Shown piece by piece: positions 26,047 to 34,679 of a stretch of DNA of 64,000 nucleotides. This stretch comes from UBA7672 sp965279085 (GTDB lineage: Bacteria > Pseudomonadota > Alphaproteobacteria > Caulobacterales > Hyphomonadaceae): assembly GCA_965279085.1 (NCBI GenBank), contig OZ257149.1, positions 2,170,001 through 2,234,000 on the forward strand, read 5' to 3'. The stretch's first letter is position 1, and every line of letters starts with the position of its first letter. The notes under the pieces were generated by a model. It was not told where the DNA came from. It saw nothing but the letters and a program-made list of their open reading frames with translations, and ran no database searches. The translations under genes and the position numbers were made by a program.

Positions 26047-26196
26047 CGCCAATCCTTTGCGATTGCTGATGGAATGCACTTCACTAGCTTTGTACCGGGG
26101 TAAACGAAGTTGCGGCAGCAGCACTAGTTCTTCCGTTCGTATTGTGGCTCGGCAATGATATGGACGGCTTCGGACTATTCTGGAACGAGCCGAACT

Positions 26197-27012
26197 ATGC
26201 CGATCAAACGTCCCAAGCAAAACAGCAAGGTGTCATCCGACACCAAGTCCGTTCAGCCTGCGTCCGGTGTTCCTCAGCGCCGTGGTGTGGACGAAGATGG
26301 CTTCCACTCGCAAGCCTCGGCGATGCGGCGTGAACGGGCTGCGCAACCTCAAGAGGAGCGGTTCTACAATCAGCCTTCAGCCGAAGCCGACTGGGGCTAC
26401 TGGGCGAAAGCCGAGTTCTGGACGATGGATGAAGCGGTGGCCCTTTCATTCAGCAAAGACCCCCGCGTTGTCGATTGGGAGAGGCTGCGTGAAATGCACG
26501 AGGCTTGGGAATACGCGGTCGAATATGGTGACCGGCTGGAATTCTTTGAACGGGCAGTTGCTTCGCGTGCGCTCAGTCGTCGTAGCAAGCCCGAGGTCGT
26601 TCTCGCATGGATGACGAAACAGGGAATTGACGTGCCTTCTGGGGCACAAGCTGAGTTTGAAAGGTTGTACGCCAAGCGCGGGCCTGCATCTGAAGAACTC
26701 CAGGCAGCGATCCGCGATTTAGAGGCTCGGTTAGCCAGCATGGAGACCGAATTGGCCGTATCGCAACAAGAAGCCCAGCGACTGCGCTCGCAGATCGTGG
26801 ACGTGGGTGCAGCGCCGCGTCGCACCGACGAGAAGATGATCCTCGCAATGGCGGTCAAGAAGTTCCAGTTCAAGCCGGAAGAACGCAATTCAGCGGCGAC
26901 CAATATCGCAAGCCTGTGTCACGAGGCGGGGTATCCGGTGTCCGAACGTACCGTTCGGGACAGGCTACGCACTATAGCGGAAAGGCAACGCGCGGGAGAC
27001 TGGGAGACCTGA
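26197..27012 (+). CDS. island protein with coiled coil, unknown function
   Basis: A 271-residue protein from the ATG giving MPIKRPKQNSK; an ATG 14 codons earlier is less likely because the intervening residues look non-coding. The basic N terminus (residues 1-65) is polar and probably disordered. Residues 70-165 form a Trp-rich domain (WGYWAKAEFWTMDEAVALSF). A coiled coil lies around residues 175-215 (LEARLASMETELAVSQQEAQRL). The C-terminal 50 residues (PVSERTVRDRLRTIAERQRAG) resemble a small helix-turn-helix. Proteins of this kind recur beside integrases in alphaproteobacteria, but their function is unknown. Confidence 0.7.
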   Translation: MPIKRPKQNSKVSSDTKSVQPASGVPQRRGVDEDGFHSQASAMRRERAAQPQEERFYNQPSAEADWGYWAKAEFWTMDEAVALSFSKDPRVVDWERLREMHEAWEYAVEYGDRLEFFERAVASRALSRRSKPEVVLAWMTKQGIDVPSGAQAEFERLYAKRGPASEELQAAIRDLEARLASMETELAVSQQEAQRLRSQIVDVGAAPRRTDEKMILAMAVKKFQFKPEERNSAATNIASLCHEAGYPVSERTVRDRLRTIAERQRAGDWET

Positions 27013-27104
27013 ACGGAAATTCTGTTCGCGTTAGCGGAAATTCCGCTGCTCCGGCAAACCACCCCTAGTGGACGTCCCCGGTATCAACCAACCGGAGCGA
27101 ATCC

Positions 27105-27311
27105 ATGTCGAACTTTATCAAACTTCCTGAAACCGGCTTCCTGCGTCTGCGTGACATCCTTTCTCCGAGGGGGCCAATCCCTGTCAGCAAATCCACATGG
27201 TGGCAGGGCGTCAAAGATGGCCGCTTTCCCAAGCCCGTGAAGCTGGGTGCGCGGATCACGGTTTGGCGCGCCGAAGACATCAGGCGTCTGCTGGACAAGG
27301 GAGCGGTCTGA
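27105..27311 (+). CDS. AlpA family phage-type transcriptional regulator/excisionase
   Basis: A 68-residue winged helix-turn-helix protein: GFLRLRDILSPRGPIPVSKSTWWQGVKDGRFPKPVKLG is the classic AlpA layout (L-R-L-x-x-I ... P-x-S-x-x-x-W-x-x-x-K-x-G-x-F-P-x-P-x-K-L), ending RITVWRAEDIRRLL. In P4-like elements AlpA activates or assists the integrase. The next gene starts two bases after its stop. Confidence 0.9.
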   Translation: MSNFIKLPETGFLRLRDILSPRGPIPVSKSTWWQGVKDGRFPKPVKLGARITVWRAEDIRRLLDKGAV

Positions 27312-27312
27312 T

Positions 27313-27741
27313 ATGTCGCGTCGGCTCAATGGCCGGGCGCTGCACATCCACCGCTCCTATACCGTCGAGGAATTGGCGCGGTCGCTTGGAACCTGTCAGG
27401 CTACCGTGCGGCGGTGGATCAAGTTGGAGGGCTTGGCCGCAATCGCGGACCAGAAGCCCTTCCTGATCCTGGGGAGCGATGCGCGCGCTTTCCTCGCTGC
27501 GCGCCGACGCCCCAAACATCGCTGCGCCCTAGACGAGTTCTATTGCCTACGGTGTCGCGTTCCTCGCAGGTCTGCGTCCGGTGGAGCGGTGATCACCAGC
27601 GAAAACGCGACGACCTGCAACATCCGCGCATTGTGCGAGGCCTGCGACGCCACCATGCACAAGCGCGTTTCACGCACGCAGGTCGCCGAACTGAAGCAGA
27701 CTGTTTCGCTGCGTCCTCCACGCAGGCGAACAGCAACCTAA
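27313..27741 (+). CDS. HTH plus zinc-ribbon protein of the island
   Basis: A 142-residue protein from the ATG giving MSRRLNGRALHIHRS. Residues 15-50 are a MerR/excisionase-like HTH (YTVEELARSLGTCQATVRRWI). Residues 70-120 carry four Cys in two knuckles (CLRC in FYCLRCRVPRRS and CEAC in ALCEACDATMHKR), probably binding zinc. It is next to the AlpA gene, so the pair may be regulators or excision factors of the island or of the second recombinase that follows 46 bases later. Confidence 0.78.
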   Translation: MSRRLNGRALHIHRSYTVEELARSLGTCQATVRRWIKLEGLAAIADQKPFLILGSDARAFLAARRRPKHRCALDEFYCLRCRVPRRSASGGAVITSENATTCNIRALCEACDATMHKRVSRTQVAELKQTVSLRPPRRRTAT

Positions 27742-27787
27742 ACGATACAGGCCAGCCCTGCCTAAATGTTCACTTGCTGGATCAAGC

Positions 27788-28906
27788 ATGGCGATGACGA
27801 AACACAACCCAAAGAACGAGCGGATCAAGCATCGCTATCTTGCCTATCTCGGTGAGGCGAAGCGTATGGCTCCGGCCAGCGTCAACGTGGCGGCGGCAGC
27901 GATTGCTCTGTTCGAGAAGAGCACCGCGTACAAGGATTTCGCAGGCTTCCGCATCGAGGATGCGCGACGCTTCAAGCGTGAGTGTACCGGGGTAGAAAGC
28001 TCTGTCACTAGAAGGCCATTGGCGAAGGCCACAAGCCATTCTCGCCTGATGGCGCTCAAAGCATTCTTCTTCTGGCTGGCCGGACAGCCGGGTTACAAAT
28101 CGCGGGTGAGCTATTCCGACGCCGACTATTTCAACCCGTCCGCCAATGACAGCCGCATCGCCACAGCTCGGCGCGAGCGGCCCGCACCTGAAATCGACCA
28201 GATACGCCACGTGCTCCGGACATTGCCGGATCGCACCGTCATCGAGACCCGCGACCGCGCCATCCTGGCTTTCACGCTTCTGACTGGTGCGCGTGACGAC
28301 GCAATTGCGTCACTCCAGATCGGCCACGTGGACCTCAAGCGCCGCACCGTGTTTCAGGACGCCCGAACTGTTCGCACCAAGAACCGCAAGACGTTCACGT
28401 CCGCCTTCTTCCCTGTGGGCGAGGATGTCGAAGCCATTTTTCGAGACTGGATCGCATACCTGAAGACGGAGGAGTTGTGCGGCGCTGGTGATCCACTGTT
28501 TCCTGCCACGAAAGTTGAAGTGGGTCCGGCGGGCGGTTTCCATGCAGCCGGCCTGAGCCGCCGTCATTGGAAGGATGCCGGTGCGATCCGCAAAATCTTC
28601 CGCCGTTCTTTCGAGGCAGCGGGCTTGCCGTACTTCCACCCGCATTCCTTTCGCCACACGCTGACGCGGCTGGGAGAAAGGATTTGCCGCACGCCCGAGG
28701 AGTTCAAAGCCTGGAGCCAGAACCTTGGCCACGAGCATGTCAGCACGACGCTGACCAGCTACGGGGCCGTGGCTGCCCACCGCCAGACGGAAATCATCGC
28801 CGGACTGCGTGAGCGGTCCAGCGGCGCTTCGGTAGATGGCGCGCCGGACCCGGAAACCATCCAGCGGGTTCTGGAGCATTTGAGCCGCAAGGCCAGCAGG
28901 GGTTGA
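27788..28906 (+). CDS. second tyrosine recombinase (XerC/D-like)
   Basis: A 372-residue phage-integrase-family recombinase. The N-terminal SAM-like domain covers residues 10-110. The catalytic domain has TLLTGARDDAIASLQIGHVD (first Arg, in GAR), a Lys in the RTKNRKTF hairpin, HPHSFRHTLTRLGE (His-x-x-Arg), LGHEHVSTTLTSYG with the Tyr nucleophile. It lacks the DUF4102 domain, so it belongs to a different class from the first integrase. The DNA it acts on is not evident; only weak 7-bp TGTTCAC inverted repeats flank it. Confidence 0.93.
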   Translation: MAMTKHNPKNERIKHRYLAYLGEAKRMAPASVNVAAAAIALFEKSTAYKDFAGFRIEDARRFKRECTGVESSVTRRPLAKATSHSRLMALKAFFFWLAGQPGYKSRVSYSDADYFNPSANDSRIATARRERPAPEIDQIRHVLRTLPDRTVIETRDRAILAFTLLTGARDDAIASLQIGHVDLKRRTVFQDARTVRTKNRKTFTSAFFPVGEDVEAIFRDWIAYLKTEELCGAGDPLFPATKVEVGPAGGFHAAGLSRRHWKDAGAIRKIFRRSFEAAGLPYFHPHSFRHTLTRLGERICRTPEEFKAWSQNLGHEHVSTTLTSYGAVAAHRQTEIIAGLRERSSGASVDGAPDPETIQRVLEHLSRKASRG

Positions 28907-29195
28907 CCCGCCTTGTGCCTTGCGGCGAGTCCCGCCGCTGCAAGCCTACTAATGTGAACAGGCGTCAAATCCGAACGCCGATCGGCATGCCAGCATGCTG
29001 AACTGACTGGAAGTTGAGGGGGCATCCTCCTGCGTCTGGTGACAGATCCGGATCTCATTGCGGAGGGTCTCTATGACCGTTGACCCTCTCGACTCCGGAC
29101 AGTCGGACCAAACATTACGAACTCACGTCTTGGGGCCCTTTGCAGACATCTATAAAGTTGGCGTCGGGCCAACTCGCGAGCGCTGACAGGCCCAC

Positions 29196-29885
29196 TCAGG
29201 TCATCAGCCATCGAAACGCGCGTACCAAGAATGTGTGGCCGTCGTCGTGTATCGGAGCGGCGTGCGCCATGAGGACTTTTCGCGTGGGCCATGCGAGGAC
29301 CCGTTTAAGAGCTGCACGCGCCGCACGACGGTTCAGGAAAGTGTTCCGAAACTTGTTGGGCACCGCTGGCTCGGACTCGGTCATCCGGTCCAGCTTTGCA
29401 ACGACCGCGCGCCAGCCGTGAAACCAGTTTGGACTGAAGTGCTGGATCAGATCGGTGAAGATCGCTGAGCCGCTGTTGTGGTGGAAGAACACGACTTCCG
29501 TAGTGATCATGTTGCCCCGAACTAGAACTTGGTCGATGTCCTCGCGCCATTCGGCGGGCGGTGCGTCCGTCAAATCGGCGTCGAAGGTGATGTCCTTGCG
29601 CTTGGCGCGCAGGCCGGGCGGTGCATAAAGCTTTGCGTCGGGATAAGCGCGCCGCCAGTCACCCAGCGCAAGGTGATGAAGCGAGTTGGGCGCGATGACA
29701 TAACGCACCTCGCCAAGCGCATCGACCGCAGTCCGAAGCTGATGCGTAAGTGCGACAGGCGACCAGATGAAGAGCGCGCCGCCGGCCAACCGGATAATCG
29801 CCATTCGCGTCGGATAGTCGAAGCCAGCGACACCAGCAATCGGGCCGTCCGCTAACCAGATGTCGTCACCGAAAGACTGCAGCAT
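29196..29885 (-). CDS. DUF4336 (metallo-beta-lactamase-like) protein
   Basis: About 229 residues from the ATG giving MLQSFGDDIWLADGP, the typical DUF4336 beginning (…FGDDIWIADGP). The family is a degraded metallo-beta-lactamase fold: NSLHHLALGDW holds the first His pair, AHAAPIHDDG a later one, and ALFIWSPVALTHQLR is a core strand. It is often encoded beside oxygenases and dehydrogenases, but no enzyme activity has been shown to my knowledge. It lies downstream of the P450 gene on the same strand, 127 bases away. Confidence 0.85.
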   Translation of the reverse strand: MLQSFGDDIWLADGPIAGVAGFDYPTRMAIIRLAGGALFIWSPVALTHQLRTAVDALGEVRYVIAPNSLHHLALGDWRRAYPDAKLYAPPGLRAKRKDITFDADLTDAPPAEWREDIDQVLVRGNMITTEVVFFHHNSGSAIFTDLIQHFSPNWFHGWRAVVAKLDRMTESEPAVPNKFRNTFLNRRAARAALKRVLAWPTRKVLMAHAAPIHDDGHTFLVRAFRWLMT

Positions 29886-30012
29886 GGGGCCTCCTAGACG
29901 ACCGTCCGCGAGGGCAAGCAAGAGCCGCCCGCGCGATGGGGTGCCGCAAGAAGCATAGCTCGCGTCGCTGGCCGCTTTTGATGCGGTGGACGGCTCAGTT
30001 CGAACGCAAATA

Positions 30013-31386
30013 TCAAGCCTGTCGGGGCAGGAGGATGAAATCAGGCGTATGGCTGGGTTGTGTGGTCAGGCGACCGACCGGCAGCAGCGGTCTTGGGTCA
30101 TCCATGGATAGGCGATGACTGTGGAGCAGTGTGGCGAGGATAATCTGCGCTTCGGCCATCGCGAACATGGCGCCGATGCAAATACGCGGACCAGCTCCAA
30201 ACGGCATATAGCCCCCACCGGATGTCCAGGGTGATGCCTGGTTAGCGAACCGGTCGGGCATGAAAGCTGTCGGCTCCTTCCAGTACTTGCGATGGCGGTG
30301 CAGGACCCACGGCGCGATGTAAACTTGGACGCCGCGCCGGACGGGTTCGCCTAGTATTACGTCGTCCTCCAGCGGCTCGCGGATTAGCATCGGCACGGGA
30401 GGGTAGAGCCGCAGGGTTTCAAGGAGTGTCATTCGCAGTCGGGGCCAGTTTTCTAGGTCCTTGAGATCCCTGATCCTGTTCGGCGGAAAGGCGGAGACTT
30501 CCGCGTGGACGCGTAACTGCTCCCGCTGGTCGAGCGTCAGCAGATAAGACGCCCAGAACAGAAGTCGCGCCGTGGTTTCGTAGCCCGCAAAGATCATGGT
30601 TGCCGCTTGGTCACGGATCTCGGCTGAGGAAAGCGAACCGCCCGTTTCGGGATCGCGCGCCGCGAAAAGCAGATCGAGCAAGTCCCGGGGCGCATCGCCC
30701 GGCGCCACACGGCGTCTGTCAGCGACGATCGAATCAACTAGCGCTGTCCAGCGTTTCTGAAACGCTCGTCGGCCACCGAGGGCAAAGCTGAACGCTGTTT
30801 CGGTCCTCGCCAGACCATCGAGGACCTGAGGTCGACCTGGGCCGGTTATGTATTGGCGCACTACATTGCCAACACGATCGCGGTCTTTGCGATCCGGAAG
30901 GGAGAACAGCGCGCGCAGAACTGCGTTCAGCGCCACACCCTGGTAGGCGTCGTCCAGGTCGACTGGCTGGTCGCCCTTGATATCATCCATCATGTCGTTG
31001 GCCGCCGCCAAAAAGTGCGGCAGCAAGCTAGACACGCTGGATGGCGTGAAGACCGATGACAGCTGCCGGCGCTGTCGGCGCCATTCAGTTCCTTCTGCCA
31101 GAAAGAGGCCATGCCCCACGAGGGGGCGCAGAAGGCGCGGCATGATGGTGGGACGCACATAGTTCATGGCGTTTTCGGCCATGACGTGACGGATGCCCGC
31201 CGGGTCGCTAATCAGGACGTTCTCGACGCCGAGCACCTTGTTTCGGCTAAAGGTCAGATCGAAGGCGCTCTCGGGCCAGATTTCAAGGCTGTTGCGTACT
31301 GCGGTCAGGGCGAGTCGCAGCGTGGACAACTCCTTGGGATGAACCACCGGGGCGGGTGGGATGACCAAAAACGACTGTTCCGGCAC
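30013..31386 (-). CDS. cytochrome P450
   Basis: A 457-residue soluble-type monooxygenase. The heme-binding loop is FGAGPRICIG with Cys403 as axial ligand. The I-helix oxygen motif is AGYETTAR, the K-helix ExxR is ETLRLYPP, and the PERF-like region is FMPDRFAN. No N-terminal membrane anchor is obvious. This composition is closest to bacterial CYP families with long N termini such as those acting on fatty or terpenoid substrates, but the substrate is unknown. No ferredoxin or reductase gene is present in the island, so electrons must come from elsewhere. It is divergent from an AraC regulator 112 bases away. Confidence 0.95.
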   Translation of the reverse strand: MPEQSFLVIPPAPVVHPKELSTLRLALTAVRNSLEIWPESAFDLTFSRNKVLGVENVLISDPAGIRHVMAENAMNYVRPTIMPRLLRPLVGHGLFLAEGTEWRRQRRQLSSVFTPSSVSSLLPHFLAAANDMMDDIKGDQPVDLDDAYQGVALNAVLRALFSLPDRKDRDRVGNVVRQYITGPGRPQVLDGLARTETAFSFALGGRRAFQKRWTALVDSIVADRRRVAPGDAPRDLLDLLFAARDPETGGSLSSAEIRDQAATMIFAGYETTARLLFWASYLLTLDQREQLRVHAEVSAFPPNRIRDLKDLENWPRLRMTLLETLRLYPPVPMLIREPLEDDVILGEPVRRGVQVYIAPWVLHRHRKYWKEPTAFMPDRFANQASPWTSGGGYMPFGAGPRICIGAMFAMAEAQIILATLLHSHRLSMDDPRPLLPVGRLTTQPSHTPDFILLPRQA

Positions 31387-31498
31387 GACTCACGACCCTT
31401 TGCAACGGCTTGGCGCTTGATCTGTGCCCTATGTCCCTCGAAACTGTCTTGAACGGATTGGACGCCCAGCCTGGCGGAAGTTTTCCGGGAAATGCGCG

Positions 31499-32407
31499 AT
31501 GTTGAGCGACAAGACGATCTCTCGGATACTTTGGCCCGATCCGGGCCTCCACGGCTGCGTCTTCTGCGTGATCGCCCGGGATACGCTAGGCTCCACTCTG
31601 GGGCATTTCGAGCGCTTCAATTTTTTTCCGGCTTCGCCCCTAGCCTGCGTCACCTGGCAGCTCGATGGCGAGTGCCGTTGGATCGGACAGGCCAAGGACA
31701 TGGAGCACCCCTCACGTGCTCCTCAAATGCCCGTAATCGCCTTCTCTGGAGCGCAGGTCGGATCGCTGGTGAGCTGGAATCCAGGCCCCACCCGCGCCGT
31801 GACAATTGCGTTCTATCCTGATGTCTTCTCCGCCATAACGGGGATCGATCTGGCGCTGTTCACAGATCGCATGGCCGATGCAGAGGCTGTTCTGCCGAAT
31901 GCCATGATGGACATGTGCGAGACGTTTCTCGTGCGCGCGAGGTCGACAGAATTCGAGGCGGCGTTGACGGCTCTTCAACGTGAGATGAGCGCGCAGTGGG
32001 TGAAGAGCCGCCGCGCTACGCCGCTCTCGGATGGACGACTCGAGAGCTGGAGCCAGGACTTGGTGCGGCGGGCGAACGTGGCGAGTGTCGGCCAAAGCAA
32101 GCGGCAGATAGCGCGACGGGTAAAGTCATGGACGGGCATCAACGCGCGTGAACTCCACAACCTAGGTCGTGTCGAAAACCTTTATGAGAGTATCCATAAG
32201 GCGTTGCAGGCTGGAGATCCGATCTGGGCCAACATCGCCGCTGAAGCCGGATATGCGGATCAGGCGCACATGATCAGGCGTCTGCGGCAGCACACGGGGT
32301 TTACACCTGGGCAATTGCGTGCCCGCGCGGCGACCGACGAGGCATTCTGGCCGTATCGCCTCCTCGAACAATACTTCGAGCGACCTGAAATGGCGGAAGA
32401 GGTGTGA
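31499..32407 (+). CDS. AraC family transcriptional regulator
   Basis: About 302 residues from the ATG giving MLSDKTISRILWPDPG. The N-terminal 190 residues are a sensor domain with no clear motif; the C-terminal AraC HTH pair covers about residues 200-290, including VASVGQSKRQIARRVKSWTG and AEAGYADQAHMIRRLRQHTGFTP, the most conserved AraC segment. It is divergently transcribed from the P450/DUF4336 genes and is probably their regulator. Confidence 0.93.
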   Translation: MLSDKTISRILWPDPGLHGCVFCVIARDTLGSTLGHFERFNFFPASPLACVTWQLDGECRWIGQAKDMEHPSRAPQMPVIAFSGAQVGSLVSWNPGPTRAVTIAFYPDVFSAITGIDLALFTDRMADAEAVLPNAMMDMCETFLVRARSTEFEAALTALQREMSAQWVKSRRATPLSDGRLESWSQDLVRRANVASVGQSKRQIARRVKSWTGINARELHNLGRVENLYESIHKALQAGDPIWANIAAEAGYADQAHMIRRLRQHTGFTPGQLRARAATDEAFWPYRLLEQYFERPEMAEEV

Positions 32408-32654
32408 GTGCACCCCGTTTCTGGCCGTGGCGCTGACCGGCAGTTTTTGGGCGAAGAATGTGCATTCGTAATCTTTGGTCCATCCGGCTGGAATGCGCCA
32501 GAAACGGGTCATTGGTAATGTCAGCCGGCTATGACGCAGCTGCACCCGGAAACTGCCTTTCGCCTTCGACGCGTTCTTGTCGAGGTTCTCTTGACGCTTC
32601 TGACGAGCTTCAACGCGCACTTTCTGTTCGGCGATCCAAAGCCTAACGACCTCT

Positions 32655-32957
32655 GTGAGCCTCGCCTGCGCCAAGTTCGCCCCAACCTTCCTCATGGCCG
32701 AAGTCGAAGCCAGCGCCACTTATGTGCTTTTCAACATCAACCGGGCAAAGCTGGAAAACCTGATCTACCCCATGTTCGATCCGGCGCGGCTGGACATCGA
32801 GATCAGGGATCGCTTCGACAATCCCGTGACGCGGCGAGAATGGTTCCTTGTGCCAGTTCTTGTCATCGACGAAGCCGTCGAACGCATCAAGGATGGCGCG
32901 ATCAACCGATACGCATATGACCCGCCGAACCCCATGCTGGTTCCAACGAAGTCTTGA
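32655..32957 (+). pseudogene. truncated C-terminal part of a GIY-YIG nuclease-family-like protein
   Basis: An open stretch of 100 residues beginning at a GTG (SLACAKFAPTFLMAEVEA...). I recognise this sequence as resembling the C-terminal half of a GIY-YIG nuclease family protein of about 300 residues common near integrases in alphaproteobacteria. The upstream nuclease domain is missing. The frame may start with this GTG, but no SD is convincing and it begins mid-domain, so I regard it as a fragment left by the island's history. The recognition is from memory and should be verified. Confidence 0.5.
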
Positions 32958-32973
32958 GAAGACGCTCCCTAAC

Positions 32974-33014
32974 TTGTTGGTACCTTTGTTGGTATTGGCT
33001 CTGGTATTTGTTGG
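32974..33014. repeat. right-end arm-type repeats of the island
   Basis: TTGTTGGTA at 32974-32982, TTGTTGGTAT at 32986-32995 and TTGTTGG at 33008-33014, direct copies of the words before the integrase at the left end. They lie 40-80 bases inside attR. Confidence 0.65.
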
Positions 33015-33053
33015 AATCTGCTTTAATAACAAAGCGGCTGGATCGGACCGTTG

Positions 33054-33071
33054 GTCCTCTTCTGGCACCAA
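33054..33071 (+). repeat. attR: imperfect copy of the tRNA-Leu 3' end
   Basis: GTCCTCTTCTGGCACCAA, matching attL except for one missing G in the GGG. This is the expected remnant of the target tRNA end at the distal edge of the island. Sequence to its right is chromosomal. Confidence 0.78.
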
Positions 33072-33082
33072 GCATTCCGGCG

Positions 33083-33463
33083 TCAGGGGACGCCTTCCGA
33101 CAATTCCTTCAGGTTGGCGCGGCCCGCTACGATCTCGGCCGTCCAAACCGTCCGGCCGGTAGGACCGGCGATGTCCCAGCTGTCGCCGACGGCCTTGCCG
33201 GCTTCCAGGGGGATGCACAGCTCGGACGCGCCCCGCGCTGTCCAGCAGAAGCGGCCATCCTTCTGCGTCCAGAAGCCGGCTGCCCACATCCCTGCGCCGT
33301 TTACCTGCTCCATGCGGCCGTCCGCAGAGACGAGCACCGTGGTGACCTTGCCGGCGCCGTCCGTGAGCGTCAGCGTGTTCGCGAACAACTCGTCGATCGT
33401 GTCGGCGGCGGCCGGGAGGGCCAAGCCGAGGGAGAGGACAACAGCGGCGGCGAAGCGTTTCAT
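33083..33463 (-). CDS. small secreted protein of unknown function
   Basis: A 126-residue protein with a Sec signal (MKRFAAAVVLSLGLALPAAA, cleavage near ADT). The mature part is a short beta-rich domain with two Cys (RFCWTARGASELCIPL) that could form a disulfide, and many Gly/Thr turns. I do not recognise it. It is read in the same direction as, and 7 bases from, the PagL-like gene, and its 3' end is 12 bases from attR, so the island edge is directly downstream. Confidence 0.75.
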   Translation of the reverse strand: MKRFAAAVVLSLGLALPAAADTIDELFANTLTLTDGAGKVTTVLVSADGRMEQVNGAGMWAAGFWTQKDGRFCWTARGASELCIPLEAGKAVGDSWDIAGPTGRTVWTAEIVAGRANLKELSEGVP

Positions 33464-33470
33464 GTCTGCC

Positions 33471-34043
33471 TCAGTTGAAGCGCCACACGGCGCGAACGCC
33501 GATCTCGTCGAGCCCCTGGTTGCGCCCCTCGCCCAGGATCTGCCCGTGGCTGAGGTGTTCGTAGATCGCCTGCACCCCGAAAGTTTCCGAGAAATCGTAG
33601 GTCAGCGCCAGCGACGTACGGAACAGGTCTTCGGAGCCGAGCAGCACATGCTCTTCGAAGAACGCCGCCGCTTCCGGCGTGCCGTTGGCGTAGGGGTTGC
33701 TCACCTCGCCATCGTGGATCACGTAGCCGAGGCCCGGCTCGACATGCCAGCCCGGCGCGAATTCGAAATCCCATTCGAGGCCGGCGCCGCCGTAGGACGT
33801 CTCGCCCTGCGTGTTCACGGACGCCATGACGTAGGGATGCGGTGAGCCTGCCCAGCCGAGCCAGTCGGGCGACTTGAAGCGTAGTTCGCCGGCGATGTTC
33901 GGTCCGTCTTCCTTGTCCGCGTTCTTGCAGTCGGCGACGCAGATGTTGTGCTGCATCACGCCGACGCGGACGCTGTCGATCTGGGCGGTCGCAGCGGGCG
34001 CAATGAGAGCAGCCGCCGCTGCGGCCAGAAACACGGTCTTCAT
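33471..34043 (-). CDS. acyloxyacyl hydrolase, PagL-like lipid A 3-O-deacylase
   Basis: An outer-membrane beta-barrel of 190 residues with a Sec signal (MKTVFLAAAAAALIAPAATA). The catalytic His-x-Ser is EHLSHGQ (His163, Ser165), followed by GRNQGLDEIGVRAVWRFN, which matches the C-terminal end of PagL (N-x-G-x-x-x-x-G-x-R). The third catalytic residue (Glu) is not clear: Glu172 and Glu180 are candidates. PagL removes the 3-O acyl chain from lipid A and alters envelope properties. It is the upstream partner of the small secreted protein gene. Confidence 0.82.
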   Translation of the reverse strand: MKTVFLAAAAAALIAPAATAQIDSVRVGVMQHNICVADCKNADKEDGPNIAGELRFKSPDWLGWAGSPHPYVMASVNTQGETSYGGAGLEWDFEFAPGWHVEPGLGYVIHDGEVSNPYANGTPEAAAFFEEHVLLGSEDLFRTSLALTYDFSETFGVQAIYEHLSHGQILGEGRNQGLDEIGVRAVWRFN

Positions 34044-34679
34044 GCAGATCCTCCCAGTACTGGCCGGAAGCTAGAGCATGTTCCGATGCAACAGGAAACC
34101 ACACGCATCAGCCGGATTCGGCGGCGGGAAAATGCCGAATCGCCGGATTCGCCGGATTCGGAAGGTTCGGCCGAATCGGCGGATTCGGACGGTTTCGAAA
34201 ATCGTCGGGAAAATCGGATGAGGTTAGGTATGGGCTCTCCTCTGTGTCGCGAGAGGAGTATGCGCCCGGTGGAGCAGGAGCGGGATTGATGGATCCAGAT
34301 CCTCCACCTTCGCGAGGCTTCGGCATTGGAAGCGTTGGGGAATCGCGCAGCGGGTGTAGTCTGGATTCCGCGGAATTGGCGCGAACTCTCTCACCCGCGT
34401 GCCCCAACGTTCTTCGACAGGTTCAGTATAGGGGCCAAGACGGTGGTGAGGCTTGAGCAGCACTGAAGCTTCAAGCCTGAACAAGACTTTGCGTCAGCCC
34501 TGGATCCCTGCTTTCGAGGGGAACGCGGACGGAGGGGCCGCCTCGGCAGGAGGAAGCCAGCGCAATCCGCGCTGCGCGCGGCCCGATCCGTCTAGCGACG
34601 TCGTCGCGAACCACCTCCCCCGCCTTCGGCCGTGGAGGACTTCCCCATGTCGCGACATTGCCGGGAAACTCTGGCGAGG
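34044..34679. other. 636-base non-coding region with repeats
   Basis: No credible gene found. It contains a GGATTCG-rich repeat block (34112-34190), an inverted repeat AGGCTTGA/TCAAGCCT at 34449-34478, and segments that look like dispersed repeats (TTCTTCGACAGGTTCAGTAT near 34410-34430 and CCTGCTTTCGAGGGGAACG near 34505). Open frames here are short and have no family resemblance. It separates the PagL-type genes from the metal efflux operon end. Confidence 0.6.
34112..34190. repeat. GGATTCG short repeat cluster
   Basis: Within 80 bases GGATTCG occurs four times and its complement CGAATC twice, often as CCGGATTCGSC. It looks like a degenerate tandem or palindromic array, possibly a protein-binding or slippage-derived region. 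Confidence 0.5.

Larger units (their letters stand above)
24604..33071. mobile_element. genomic island integrated in tRNA-Leu(CAG)
   Basis: About 8.45 kb bounded by attL in the tRNA 3' end and an imperfect 18-base copy. It carries the P4-type integrase, a coiled-coil protein, an AlpA-like regulator, a zinc-ribbon HTH protein, a second tyrosine recombinase, a DUF4336 protein, a cytochrome P450, an AraC regulator and a truncated gene. The matched TTGTTGGTAT repeats at both ends support the same boundaries. Base composition looks less GC-rich than in the flanks, most clearly in 26.0-27.1 kb; I did not calculate it. The missing G in attR means that precise excision may be impaired. Confidence 0.8.

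Noticed and set aside
27765..28960. TGTTCAC and GTGAACA flanking the second recombinase as an inverted repeat
   Set aside because: Only 7 bp, no extension into neighbouring bases, so chance is likely.
32162..32719. Minus-strand frame across the AraC end and GIY-YIG fragment
   Set aside because: It is antisense to clear plus-strand homology on both sides and has no recognisable domain.
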